A stretch of DNA of 10,303 bases, taken from positions 1-10,303 of the forward strand of contig JACQYX010000089.1 of NCBI GenBank assembly GCA_016207985.1. The letters run 5' to 3'. Position 1 is the stretch's first letter. Each line of letters opens with the position of its first letter. Under the pieces are notes generated by a model. It ran no database searches. It was not told the DNA's origin and saw only the letters and a list, made by a program, of their open reading frames with translations. Below are positions 1 to 7,453 of this stretch, piece after piece. The stretch is from Ignavibacteriales bacterium. GTDB lineage: Bacteria > Bacteroidota > Ignavibacteria > UBA10030 > SZUA-254. The position numbers and the translations under genes were made by a program.

Positions 1-2
1 TT

Positions 3-989
3 ACATACGAGAATGCCGGCTCGACAACTCAATCGAATATACCCGTCAGATTGAACATCATTCCTCCTTCAGGCAATGATTACGAAGACTCTGATACGAT
101 ACAATCACTGGTGCCCGGTCAATCGATACAAATTGTTTTTAATAATTTTTCACCGAACAGTACAGGCGTACATACCGTAAATGCATATTCACTGCTGAGC
201 ACCGATCAGAATACAATAAATGATTCGCTAACGAGCAACTTCCGCGAAGCAGTGCTTATTTCTGGAATATTTACTGTTGGTGACGGTGGAATGATCCCAA
301 CGATGAGAGAGGCAGTTGATACGTTGAATAATAATATCATTTCTGGAGACGTAACATTCTCCCTGATTAACTCTGAGTATAACGAGCCACCGCTTTCAAT
401 TGGACCACTCGATTATTCATTTTTAATAAATCTTATTACTTTTGAGCCAGCCGTGGGAGTAAATCCGGTGGTCAACATCAATTCAACTTCGAGTGAGCCG
501 TTTGGATTGGCGATTATGGGTGCGTCAAAGATAATAATAAACGGTTCTAGCCCCACTGAATACTCCAGAAATATGACAATCAGCGCAAACGGAATTAACG
601 GTAAAATAGGGATACTCATTCGCGGTGTTGAGGGTGCATTTGCAGACAGCAATGAGGTCAGGAACTTAAATATTAGAAACGGTGCCGATTCGTTACTAAA
701 CTCAGATGAATATTATGGTGTCCTGCTGTATGGCTACAATGAGACGTATCATGATGCTGGCAACATTGTTTACAACTGTGATATCCAAAAACACGGTTCG
801 ACCGGTATTGCCGTTCAATGGCAGGATGATGCAATAATTGAAAACAATAATATCCACAATTGGGTACAAAAGGGTGAGGGCAATGATATTCACGGAATAT
901 GGCTTGCCGATGGAGCGACAAATACTATTGTACGAAACAATGTCATCGGTGACATTATAACGAAGGTAAATTATTCTTGGGCATATTGA
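3..989 (+). CDS. Secreted right-handed beta-helix protein, middle part (5' end outside window, ends at a frameshift)
   Basis: The reading frame is open from the left edge, so the true start lies outside the window. The TTG at 51 is not a convincing start because the codons before it read YENAGSTTQSNIPVRL, a typical strand of a CARDB/Ig-like domain, the first domain visible. A linker with 'FTVGDGGMIPTMREAVDTL' follows (about 276-332). This is the usual opening of FCB-group surface proteins of the type 'TVG...T..EAV..LN...GDVTF'. The rest has the spaced hydrophobic and Asn-rich turns of a parallel beta-helix (IIENNNIHN, IVRNNVIGD). The protein is probably exported and carbohydrate- or surface-binding, but no catalytic residues can be named. 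The frame stops at TGA 987-989 inside the helix. The protein clearly continues in the +1 frame from about 970, so this is one half of a broken gene. Confidence 0.8.
   Translation, partial: TYENAGSTTQSNIPVRLNIIPPSGNDYEDSDTIQSLVPGQSIQIVFNNFSPNSTGVHTVNAYSLLSTDQNTINDSLTSNFREAVLISGIFTVGDGGMIPTMREAVDTLNNNIISGDVTFSLINSEYNEPPLSIGPLDYSFLINLITFEPAVGVNPVVNINSTSSEPFGLAIMGASKIIINGSSPTEYSRNMTISANGINGKIGILIRGVEGAFADSNEVRNLNIRNGADSLLNSDEYYGVLLYGYNETYHDAGNIVYNCDIQKHGSTGIAVQWQDDAIIENNNIHNWVQKGEGNDIHGIWLADGATNTIVRNNVIGDIITKVNYSWAY
967..986 (+). other. Apparent frameshift site joining the two halves of the beta-helix gene
   Basis: Frame 3 runs into TGA 987-989. Frame 1 has TAA 967-969 and is open afterwards. 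The shift must therefore lie between about 967 and 986. Dropping one T at 971/972 gives K-V-N-I-L-G-H-I-E and restores a continuous beta-helix. No slippery heptamer or strong downstream hairpin is evident, so an indel (mutation or assembly error) is more likely than programmed shifting. Confidence 0.75.
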
Positions 990-1878
990 ATCGTCGAGCC
1001 GAACAGCCGGTTTTGAATTTGTCGGCGGATCGAACATCACACTAATAAACAATATAGTTTTCAATAAATTTTCTCTTTTGGGATCATCATCTGAGAACAA
1101 ATCGTACTGTGTGTATCTCTCAACTATACCGACTAATTTTATTTCGGACCACAACGACTTTTATGCCCCGGGCTTGCAAGGAATTATCGGTTATAATTCG
1201 GGCAACAGAGCTACTCTATCGGATTGGAGGAGCTCATTTTCACCTGCACAGGATGAGGCGAGCATCTCTGCAAATCCATTGTTTGTTTCAGCAAGCACGG
1301 GGAATCTCCATATTCAAACAGGCATCTCGTCACCGGCCAATGCAGCAGGCACTCCGGTTGAAGGTATCTCAATAGATATCGATGGTATGTCTCGACATCA
1401 ATCAAGTCCCGATATCGGTGCGGATGAATTTATACCTGGTGCATCAATGATAAGTGTTACATATAACGAGGGCTGGAATTTAGTCTCTGTGCCTCTGATC
1501 GTCGACGATTATCAGAAGACGTCTTTATTTCCGACGGCAGTATCGGAAGCTTTTTCCTTCCACGGTACTTACATCGTCGAAGCCGTTCTTTCTAACGGTT
1601 CTGGTTACTGGCTAAAATTCGATTCACCTCGGATAGTCGAAATGGCTGGAAGCCCGCTTTTTGTCGATACGGTTGACGTCGTTGAAGGATGGAATCTAAT
1701 CGGTTCTCTCTCCGATACAATAGCGACAGCTTCGATTATTCAAGTCCCCGGTGGAATTATCGCGTCGAAGTATTATTATTACAATGGAATTTATGCAGAG
1801 GCAGTTTCAATACTGCCCGGTAAAGGATATTGGGTAAAATCTAAGCAAGGAGGGAAGCTCGTCTTAAGACAGGAATGA
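970..1878 (+). CDS. C-terminal part of the same beta-helix protein, with a doubled GWNL/GYW domain
   Basis: This frame is open after TAA 967-969 and continues the beta-helix directly (IILGHIE, then GFEFVGGSNITLINN). The first usable start codon is TTG 1078, but it falls inside the helix repeats and has no ribosome binding site, so it is unlikely to be a native start. The helix ends at about 1405-1431 with 'SPDIGADEF', a common terminal motif of such proteins. After it come two related units: EGWNLVSVPL to GYWLKF (1468-1620) and EGWNLIGSL to GYWVKS (1684-1842). This pair usually sits just before a type IX secretion C-terminal signal in Ignavibacteria-like proteins. Here the protein stops at GGKLVLRQE with no PNPF/VYD/G-Y-Y-type sorting domain. 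Only 26 bases separate it from the convergent phosphoesterase gene. Confidence 0.8.
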   Translation: MILGHIESSSRTAGFEFVGGSNITLINNIVFNKFSLLGSSSENKSYCVYLSTIPTNFISDHNDFYAPGLQGIIGYNSGNRATLSDWRSSFSPAQDEASISANPLFVSASTGNLHIQTGISSPANAAGTPVEGISIDIDGMSRHQSSPDIGADEFIPGASMISVTYNEGWNLVSVPLIVDDYQKTSLFPTAVSEAFSFHGTYIVEAVLSNGSGYWLKFDSPRIVEMAGSPLFVDTVDVVEGWNLIGSLSDTIATASIIQVPGGIIASKYYYYNGIYAEAVSILPGKGYWVKSKQGGKLVLRQE

Positions 1879-1904
1879 TTTTTATTGATCTTTCCACAGC
1901 ATGG

Positions 1905-2606
1905 TCATTTGCCGATGAGAATTCTTTCTGCAAGAGATCTTGGTAATCCAGCGTTTCGAATTTTTTCAGAAGCGGTCTTCACGTCATACTCGGCGCGGAT
2001 ATTTTCATATATCCAGAGATCGGTATCGAATATTCCGAAGCTGAGTTTCCAGTTCAAATCGCGCGGCTGACCCACGCTACCAACATTAATTAGAAATTTT
2101 TTTCCTTTCGTGAATTCGTTAGTTCCAAAATCTTCACCATATACACCAGGGTAGTGGGAATGGCCAAAGAAACAAACCGGGGCTGTAAAGTATCCAAAGT
2201 TCAGTTGTCTGTCTAAGAACGAGATTATGTAATGCCATTCATGCGGCTCATATGGTGATGAATGTACAAAAAGTAATCCCTGTAACTCGAGCGTATAGGG
2301 CAGTGTTCCAATAAATGACTTGTTTTCTGAGGTAAGCATATTGTGAGTCCAAGCTGCAGCAGTTTGTGCAAATGGATTGAAATCTTGTATATTTTTTAGA
2401 TTAACTGCTGCCTCATCATGATTTCCAAGAAGAATATTTTTCGTACAGTTGCGCACGAGATCGAGGCACTCATTTGGATTTGCGCCGTAACCGACAATGT
2501 CGCCGAGACATATAATTTCGTCGATGTTTTTTTGTTTTATTATCTCGAGTGTCTTTTCTAACGCCTCAAGATTAGAATGAATATCAGAAATAATTGCAAT
2601 TCGCAT
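1905..2606 (-). CDS. Metallophosphoesterase, calcineurin-like (YfcE/MJ0936-type)
   Basis: A 233-residue single-domain metallophosphatase, probably cytoplasmic since no signal peptide is visible. The full binuclear-metal signature is present: D8-x-H10 (SDIHSN), G35-D36 (LGDIVGYG), G61-N62-H63-D64, H115 (LFVHSSP) and G148-H149-S150-H151. The family hydrolyses phosphomono- or phosphodiesters with Mn, Fe or Ni. The substrate cannot be read from sequence. The C-terminus, with KIRNAGLP...LAERILIGK, is typical of this subgroup. It is the last gene of the operon: its ATG follows the upstream stop as TAA-T-ATG, with no Shine-Dalgarno sequence in the A-rich bases before it, so translation is probably coupled to the gene ahead. 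The 26-base gap to the convergent beta-helix gene holds no obvious terminator hairpin. Confidence 0.92.
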   Translation of the reverse strand: MRIAIISDIHSNLEALEKTLEIIKQKNIDEIICLGDIVGYGANPNECLDLVRNCTKNILLGNHDEAAVNLKNIQDFNPFAQTAAAWTHNMLTSENKSFIGTLPYTLELQGLLFVHSSPYEPHEWHYIISFLDRQLNFGYFTAPVCFFGHSHYPGVYGEDFGTNEFTKGKKFLINVGSVGQPRDLNWKLSFGIFDTDLWIYENIRAEYDVKTASEKIRNAGLPRSLAERILIGK

Positions 2607-2607
2607 A

Positions 2608-3939
2608 TTATGTTTTTTGTTGTTTCTTTTTAGCCGCCGGGAATAGGATGTTATTGAGTATTAATCTATAACCGGGAGAATTTTTATGGAGGTTCAAATC
2701 CGTTGGAGGATCCCCAACCGCATGCTGATAGTCTTCAGGATCGTGACCGCCATAGAAAGTGAATGTACCGCGCCCGAAGTTGCCATGTATGTAACGCACC
2801 TCTTCGGTTCCTTCCTTTTCAGCCAGGATAGTAACGTGTTTTTTAATTAGACTCTTTTTAAAGTTCGTTGTCTGTCCCATGAATCCTTTAATGATGTTTG
2901 CATGATCCTGGGTGAGCATAGTTGGCACAGGATCAGACTTTGCTGAGAATTCAAAGAGAGTAAAATAATCCGTTTCTTGGTTAATAACTGACGGGGCTAT
3001 CGGACTTGGGGGAATGTCGATATCCGAATATTCGTATACCATAGGATTTTTTTCAAGAGTGAAATTCTCGAAAGCGAGACATTTAGAGTAGTCAAGCTTC
3101 TTCTGAGGATTTAGATCGGGCGGATCGCCATCATACATAATGTCACAAATATCGATATTTTCAGAAGCCAGAGCAATATCGAACGCGTCGGTTGCCGAGC
3201 ACATAGCGAACATGAAACCGCCCGCGGCAACATACTCTTTTATTTTACGCGCTACTTCCTTTTTCATATCCGAGACTTTTTTATATCCTAGTTGTTTCGC
3301 TTCTTTCTCGTAAAGTGCTTGCTGCTCAACATACCAGGGTGTGTTTGCAAATTGAGCATAGAATTTTCCATACTGACCCGTGAAATCTTCATGATGAAGA
3401 TGAATCCAGTCGTATTTGATTAGTGTATCTTCGACGACTCCATCGTCCCACACTTTATCGTAATGTATTTCTGCATATTCCATTGCGAGAGTTACAGCAT
3501 CGTCCCAGGGAAGGAAATTAGGCGGAACGTAAACGGCAATCCTTGGTGCTTTCTCCAATCGGATTGCGTCCATATTGTTATTCTCATCCTGTATCTCTGC
3601 ATAGATATGCGATGCTTGAGCTCCCGATAGTTCTTCGAAGTAAACACCGCGTATCCGACACTCCTTTACAACTATCTCTAAACCGTCGAGCATGAATGAG
3701 CCGGATCGAAAATTGAGCAGCCAATCAACATCGATATTTTTCGTCAATGCCCAATAGGCGATCCCGTATGCCTTCAAATGATCGGTCTGTTTCAAGTCCA
3801 TCGGTATGAGTATCTTCTGTGCGTGTAGGACATTAGCAATTGTAAGAATTATGACTGTAGCGTAAATAGCAATTCTATAAAATTGTTGCTTGAATGCAAT
3901 TTTTTGAAGAGGAGATTGGAATATTCTAACTTCCATCAT
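2608..3939 (-). CDS. Secreted FCB-group protein of unknown function with a possible glutamine-amidotransferase-like core
   Basis: A 443-residue protein with a long basic N-terminus, a hydrophobic stretch at 23-38 and a likely signal-peptidase I site (VLHA|QK) at 40/41. The mature protein begins ILIPMDLKQTDHLKAYG, a motif I recall from a conserved Bacteroidota/Ignavibacteria family sometimes named 'asparagine synthetase B' automatically. That name is not supported: there is no N-terminal nucleophile Cys and no SGG-x-DS ATP-binding loop. Visible instead are WIHLHHEDFTGQYG (178-191), a glycine-led strand-turn with Cys247 (GGFMFAMCSATD, 240-251) and a late FYGGHDPEDYQH (395-406). The spacing of Cys247 and His399 recalls class-I amidotransferase-like or DUF4159-like folds; this is inference. 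The ATG overlaps the TPR gene's TGA (ATGA) and has a good AAGAGGTGA site seven bases upstream. The partner and substrate are unknown. Confidence 0.82.
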   Translation of the reverse strand: MMEVRIFQSPLQKIAFKQQFYRIAIYATVIILTIANVLHAQKILIPMDLKQTDHLKAYGIAYWALTKNIDVDWLLNFRSGSFMLDGLEIVVKECRIRGVYFEELSGAQASHIYAEIQDENNNMDAIRLEKAPRIAVYVPPNFLPWDDAVTLAMEYAEIHYDKVWDDGVVEDTLIKYDWIHLHHEDFTGQYGKFYAQFANTPWYVEQQALYEKEAKQLGYKKVSDMKKEVARKIKEYVAAGGFMFAMCSATDAFDIALASENIDICDIMYDGDPPDLNPQKKLDYSKCLAFENFTLEKNPMVYEYSDIDIPPSPIAPSVINQETDYFTLFEFSAKSDPVPTMLTQDHANIIKGFMGQTTNFKKSLIKKHVTILAEKEGTEEVRYIHGNFGRGTFTFYGGHDPEDYQHAVGDPPTDLNLHKNSPGYRLILNNILFPAAKKKQQKT

Positions 3940-5822
3940 ATACTGTCACCTCTTAGCTGGCGGATTATCTTCCTCGCTTCGCTTATAAAAATTGAATTAG
4001 GATATTTGTCAAGAATCTGCTGGTAAATCTCTATCGCTTTTGCGCAATCTTTTATTCCGAATTGATACAACTGTCCCATTTTCATCAGCGTGCGGTCGAT
4101 GAAAATACTTTCAGGATAATTCGTTATCAAATCGTTATATGTAGAAAGTGCCTCGGTGAAATTGTACAACTGCGACTGTATATCGCCTATGTTTATAAGC
4201 GCTTCATCTATAACTTTTGTCTGGGAATAATTCTTCATTATAGCTTTGTAACTTGTCAAAGCTTCGGTGAATTTTAACTGACGCTTCAGCAAATCGGCTC
4301 GTGCAAACTCTTTAAGTGCCTCTTCGGATGCCTGCAAGTTTTCCTCAAGGAAGATTTTTAAGCCGATCGCATCATTGGTAACGTCGGAACCCGGATTGGA
4401 TGTGAGAGTACTGAGTTTTGTAAGTGCGTCTTGAAACTTTAACGTAAAGTAATCGATCTCAGCCAGATGGAATTGAGCTTTTTCACGGAGAGCCGGTCTA
4501 ACATGTACCATCTCGGATAGTTGTTTATAATTAAATTCGGATTTCTCGATACTACCCTGGATCAGATAAACATCGGCTAATTGGAGTTGTGCCTCGGTTT
4601 GGATTGTAGAGAATTTAGAATATTTGTCTAAAATTACTTCGAGCAAAGATCGTGCATCATCAAGATCAAAGAATTTCTTCTGTTTTATAAGAGCGATTTG
4701 ATAAAACGAGCGTGCCGCCATCTCTGTATTTGGGAATTCCAATATCACACGCTCATATGCTTCTATAACTTTAGAATATTTTTCTTTGAATTCTGCGATC
4801 GATATTTCTGTAAATGGATTTCGGCCACCGAACAATTCCAGCGTATCCGAAGTCTCATTTGCACTTTCCAGAGTGTAGGCATAACCAAATTTTACTTGTA
4901 CCATGCGGTCAAATTTTGGGGACAAATCCATGATATCCTGAAATGCTTTTGCTGCTATAGCAAACGATTTTTCATGAAGAGCCCTCTCAGCAAAGTTAAA
5001 AAGCTCTCTCCCGCCCGCCTTCAGTTTTTCGTCAAGCAGCTTGTACACAACGTAAGCCCGCTCGAAATTGTTTCCTTCCATATACAACCATGCAAGCAGA
5101 TGATGAAACTGTGTGTTATCGGGCTCCGACTTTACTGCGTCTTCAACAACCTGTGTGGTAATTTTCAGACCATCTGCATGCACGGTATATTGAGAAAAAT
5201 ACGATTGTACGAGACCAAGCTGAGATGGATTTTGTCGGATTAAATTTAAGTATTCTCTCGTTGCCTCTGCATAATTGAGCGTAGCGCTGTAGAGGTTAGC
5301 GATCTCGGTTGTGAAGAGAATGGGATTGCTGCATGCAATGCGCCCCCGCTTGTACAGCTCTATCGCACGGTCAAAAAGCCGGCTTTGAGTAACCGCAACG
5401 CAAACGATTCTGTATGTTACTTCATTTTTCGGTGCTAAGGCAATAGCTCGATCCCAGAGTTGAAAAGCTTTCGGTTCATCAGAGTTTAGCACGTAAGCTG
5501 AGCCGAGCTGTGCAAGGAGACCAATATCGTTCGGATGAGCCTGAAGCCAGTATTCTATCAAGCGGATTGCATCGTCGTATCGTTTTAATTGAAGATACAT
5601 GCGTTTGAGAGCATCGAAGATAACATTATTAGCCGAATCTTTCGAAAACGATTCTTCGTACAGCTTTGCCGCAGTTTCAAAGTCACCGGAGCGCTCGTAA
5701 CTTTGTGCCAGCTTAAACTTCACCTCAGATGCCGCACGCTGCTGTGCACCCAGAAACGACGTGCAAGCGATGCTCAAAAAGATCAGTGAGAATAAAAGAT
5801 GTGTGTTGTACCTTATCGACAT
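3936..5822 (-). CDS. Exported tetratricopeptide-repeat protein
   Basis: A 628-residue protein starting at ATG 5822. An in-frame TTG at 5840 would add six residues, but the ATG directly precedes a normal signal peptide (MSIRYNTHLLFSLIFLSIACTSFLGA|QQ), so it is preferred. After cleavage the chain is almost entirely helical TPR units. N-terminal units (KLAQSYERSGDFETAAKLYEESF, split as KLAQSYERSGDF and AAKLYEESF) resemble classic TPRs. The C-terminal units (EALTSYKAIMKNY, EALSTYNDLITNYP, KAIEIYQQILDKYP) resemble the YbgF/BamD envelope-scaffold type. The role is probably protein binding in the periplasm or at the outer membrane. No enzymatic motif is seen. It is the first gene of the operon, and its TGA overlaps the next gene's ATG. 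A lipoprotein reading at the LSIAC cysteine fits the lipobox poorly because Ser is at -3. Confidence 0.88.
   Translation of the reverse strand: MSIRYNTHLLFSLIFLSIACTSFLGAQQRAASEVKFKLAQSYERSGDFETAAKLYEESFSKDSANNVIFDALKRMYLQLKRYDDAIRLIEYWLQAHPNDIGLLAQLGSAYVLNSDEPKAFQLWDRAIALAPKNEVTYRIVCVAVTQSRLFDRAIELYKRGRIACSNPILFTTEIANLYSATLNYAEATREYLNLIRQNPSQLGLVQSYFSQYTVHADGLKITTQVVEDAVKSEPDNTQFHHLLAWLYMEGNNFERAYVVYKLLDEKLKAGGRELFNFAERALHEKSFAIAAKAFQDIMDLSPKFDRMVQVKFGYAYTLESANETSDTLELFGGRNPFTEISIAEFKEKYSKVIEAYERVILEFPNTEMAARSFYQIALIKQKKFFDLDDARSLLEVILDKYSKFSTIQTEAQLQLADVYLIQGSIEKSEFNYKQLSEMVHVRPALREKAQFHLAEIDYFTLKFQDALTKLSTLTSNPGSDVTNDAIGLKIFLEENLQASEEALKEFARADLLKRQLKFTEALTSYKAIMKNYSQTKVIDEALINIGDIQSQLYNFTEALSTYNDLITNYPESIFIDRTLMKMGQLYQFGIKDCAKAIEIYQQILDKYPNSIFISEARKIIRQLRGDSI
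3946..3954 (-). promoter_or_regulatory. Shine-Dalgarno site for the secreted protein gene
   Basis: On the minus strand AAGAGGTGA lies seven bases before ATG 3937-3939, inside the last codons of the TPR gene. Its strength and spacing favour the first of two adjacent ATG codons. The site allows independent re-initiation at the ATGA overlap. Confidence 0.65.
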
Positions 5823-5840
5823 TTCTTGTAAATATAACAA

Positions 5841-5995
5841 ATTTTGTCGTGAGATGGTTAAATTTATTTTTTGGAATCTAAAGGAATGTAGTTTATCAAC
5901 CGTCTAAGCGTGATGCTCTCTATCACTCTGGCTCGATAGGAATATGGATGATTTTAAACCTCGGAGCGGTACCTCACATACAAACAAAATATTAC
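5841..5995. other. Intergenic region upstream of the TPR operon
   Basis: This 155-base gap must hold the operon promoter (minus strand) and the end of the membrane-protein gene's transcript. A weak 5-bp inverted repeat, GTGAT/ATCAC, lies at 5910-5926. No convincing promoter pair, RNA gene or U-tract terminator could be picked out. Confidence 0.4.
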
Positions 5996-6424
5996 TCAGG
6001 TTGATGTTTTCATTTGAGGATTATTAGAAACAGAACTAAATAAGCGAATTGTCTCGTCGTTCATGAGTACCCAAATAGTGTAAACACCGAGTGCGGTGCC
6101 GAGAGGAATTCGCATAAGGTTGAAAAAAGAAATGATGAGCAGAACAATTCTTGCCCAGGATTTTCTCTTTAATATGCCAATTGCTCCGATAATTCCTACA
6201 ATTGAAACAACGAGGATGATTATCGCTATCGGAACAAGTATTAACGGTACGATATCTAAAATCTCTATCGGTACTTGGGGTGGTGTAATCGAGTCCCAGC
6301 ATACAAGCACGTTAATGAAGTATCTGAAACACGCTGCGATTACTATAAGCACGAGTGCCCCGATGATTGCAAGTGAGCGATAGACGATATTCAGAATACC
6401 GACGAGGGTGATATGTTTTTCCAC
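5996..6424 (-). CDS. Small integral membrane protein of unknown function
   Basis: A 142-residue hydrophobic protein. It begins with GTG at 6424, chosen because an AAAGGAG Shine-Dalgarno site sits eight bases upstream. Predicted membrane segments lie at about 8-32, 56-84 and 90-121; the last may be two short helices split around R105-I-P. The segment G83-ILKRKSWARIVLLIISFFNL followed by IPLGTALGVYTIWVLMNDETIRLF (106-129) is a recurring pattern in small bacterial membrane proteins of unknown function, with a conserved K-x-W-A-R loop and a 'WVLMNDET' end. No catalytic or metal-binding motif is seen. It lies downstream of another membrane-protein gene on the same strand, 144 bases away, so co-transcription is possible but not shown. 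Confidence 0.8.
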   Translation of the reverse strand: MEKHITLVGILNIVYRSLAIIGALVLIVIAACFRYFINVLVCWDSITPPQVPIEILDIVPLILVPIAIIILVVSIVGIIGAIGILKRKSWARIVLLIISFFNLMRIPLGTALGVYTIWVLMNDETIRLFSSVSNNPQMKTST

Positions 6425-6432
6425 AACAGCAA

Positions 6433-6439
6433 CTCCTTT
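6433..6439 (-). promoter_or_regulatory. Shine-Dalgarno site selecting a GTG start
   Basis: On the minus strand AAAGGAG stands eight bases before GTG 6422-6424. It is the strongest ribosome binding site in the window, and it decides the start of the small membrane protein. Confidence 0.65.
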
Positions 6440-6506
6440 CTGGATTTTTTACCAATCATTTGTAATTAATTTTACGGTTATTAGCAGAGAGTGTTGCGAG
6501 AGGTGA

Positions 6507-6523
6507 AATGTTGTGTAAACATT
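6507..6523. repeat. Short inverted repeat, possible operator
   Basis: AATGTT-GTGTA-AACATT is a perfect 6-bp inverted repeat around a 5-base centre, about 83 bases before the GTG start of the small membrane protein. It could be a dimeric-regulator site or a chance or weak hairpin. No T-run follows on either strand, so a terminator is unlikely. Confidence 0.3.
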
Positions 6524-6568
6524 ACAGCAATTAATTCGTCCCTGAGACAGATTACCAAACATTTTTTC

Positions 6569-7396
6569 TCATTTCACTGTCATAGAAATAGGCAGCTTAT
6601 CAATTTTCGAGTAATCTAACTCGGATCCAAGCACACTGTGCGGGATGAGATAGACAATTAGTGTAATTATTGCTGCTACTAATACCCAGCGCTTTGGAGT
6701 TTTTGACCGCCGTAATGCGATTGCCGCGATAATCCAGAAGAGTAATACTACTGCTGTTTTATTATCAGTGAGATCGATACCAAAAGGAAATCCTGTCCAG
6801 AATGCGCCAAAAGCATACCATTGCATCAATGGTCCCATAACAAGTCCCCCAACGGCTGTAACAATAATTGTCCAAACTGTTATTTGTTTCAGTTTCGGTT
6901 CTTTACTAAAGCACTCAAATCCTGCACGAGTAGAAAGTAGTAATCCGATAAACATGGCAAGTACATGAAATATTAAAACGATACTCGGGACATCTCCTCT
7001 GAATCGAATTACAACTGGATTATCCTCGGGGATAGTTATACTCTCATTACCAGTATTCAGGACTATTTGGTAATTTAATTTCCCGGCTGGCGGTTGATGT
7101 GGAAGCCCAGCCCTAAGAACTCCGTTATGATACAACATTAATTCTTTTTTCCATTCATCTGCCGTCTTGTGACGTTTCCACAATAGATAGCCTGTTATTG
7201 TTTCATTATTTGTTTCTATTTTTACAATATGATTTGTTTCACCAGGATGAGCTCGATTTAATGTATAACCGATCTCTTTTCCATTCAATGTAACTTTACC
7301 TGAAAGTGGATAGGTAGGACCTGTTACCCGTTGATAAACTAAAGTACACGCTGTAATAAGAAATGCAAGAATCCAAAATAAGAAAGATCGCTTCAT
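6569..7396 (-). CDS. Conserved membrane protein of unknown function (LPHQPPAGK / DLTDNKT family)
   Basis: A 275-residue protein with an N-terminal hydrophobic segment (5-21), a soluble domain (about 22-135) and four membrane helices (about 137-157, 172-192, 213-229, 236-252). The soluble part has a beta-sandwich feel (TYPLSGKVTLNGKEIGY) and carries L-P-H-Q-P-P-A-G-K at 98-106. The membrane part has H144 (IFHVLAMF), GPLMQWYAFGAFWTGFPFG-x-DLTDNKT (188-214) and IPHSVLGSELDY (251-262). I recognise this layout from uncharacterised FCB-group proteins but know no function. The two histidines, H144 and H253, could bind a haem or metal; that is inference. ITAC at 14-17 fits a lipobox, so a lipoprotein reading is possible, though a plain signal anchor is as likely. 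It is transcribed divergently from the uracil-DNA glycosylase gene. Confidence 0.82.
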   Translation of the reverse strand: MKRSFLFWILAFLITACTLVYQRVTGPTYPLSGKVTLNGKEIGYTLNRAHPGETNHIVKIETNNETITGYLLWKRHKTADEWKKELMLYHNGVLRAGLPHQPPAGKLNYQIVLNTGNESITIPEDNPVVIRFRGDVPSIVLIFHVLAMFIGLLLSTRAGFECFSKEPKLKQITVWTIIVTAVGGLVMGPLMQWYAFGAFWTGFPFGIDLTDNKTAVVLLFWIIAAIALRRSKTPKRWVLVAAIITLIVYLIPHSVLGSELDYSKIDKLPISMTVK

Positions 7397-7434
7397 AAAT
7401 TTACTCTACAAAAAGGTATAGTGACTTTTAATTT

Positions 7435-7450
7435 AAAAAAAAAAAAAAAA
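7435..7450. repeat. Run of 16 adenines in the divergent promoter region
   Basis: An uninterrupted A16 lies between the divergent start codons at 7396 and 7511. Such tracts bend DNA and can act as upstream promoter elements. They are also prone to slippage and to length errors in sequencing. Confidence 0.9.
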
Positions 7451-7453
7451 TTG

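Noticed and set aside
967..986. Programmed ribosomal frameshifting in the beta-helix gene
   Set aside because: No slippery heptamer, no RF2-like CUU-UGA context and no strong downstream structure; a simple indel explains it better.
702..1154. 150-codon minus-strand ORF across the frameshift region
   Set aside because: It is antisense to beta-helix coding sequence that continues on both sides; no domain or ribosome binding site is seen.
2608..3939. Asparagine synthetase B
   Set aside because: It lacks the Cys2 glutaminase N-terminus and the SGG-x-DS pyrophosphate loop, and it carries a signal peptide.
4698..5243. 181-codon plus-strand ORF inside the TPR gene
   Set aside because: It is antisense to a clear TPR coding region, is Cys/Phe/Arg-rich in the manner of a shadow frame, and resembles no family I know.
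5823..5840. TTG 5840 as the start of the TPR protein
   Set aside because: The ATG at 5822 directly precedes a standard signal peptide; the extra six residues add nothing.
5910..5926. GTGAT/ATCAC hairpin as a terminator or regulatory RNA
   Set aside because: The stem is only five base pairs with no T-run; expected by chance in a gap of this length.
5943..6027. A 27-codon plus-strand ORF beginning MDDFKPRSG
   Set aside because: It has no ribosome binding site, overlaps the end of the membrane-protein gene on the other strand, and is too short to support.
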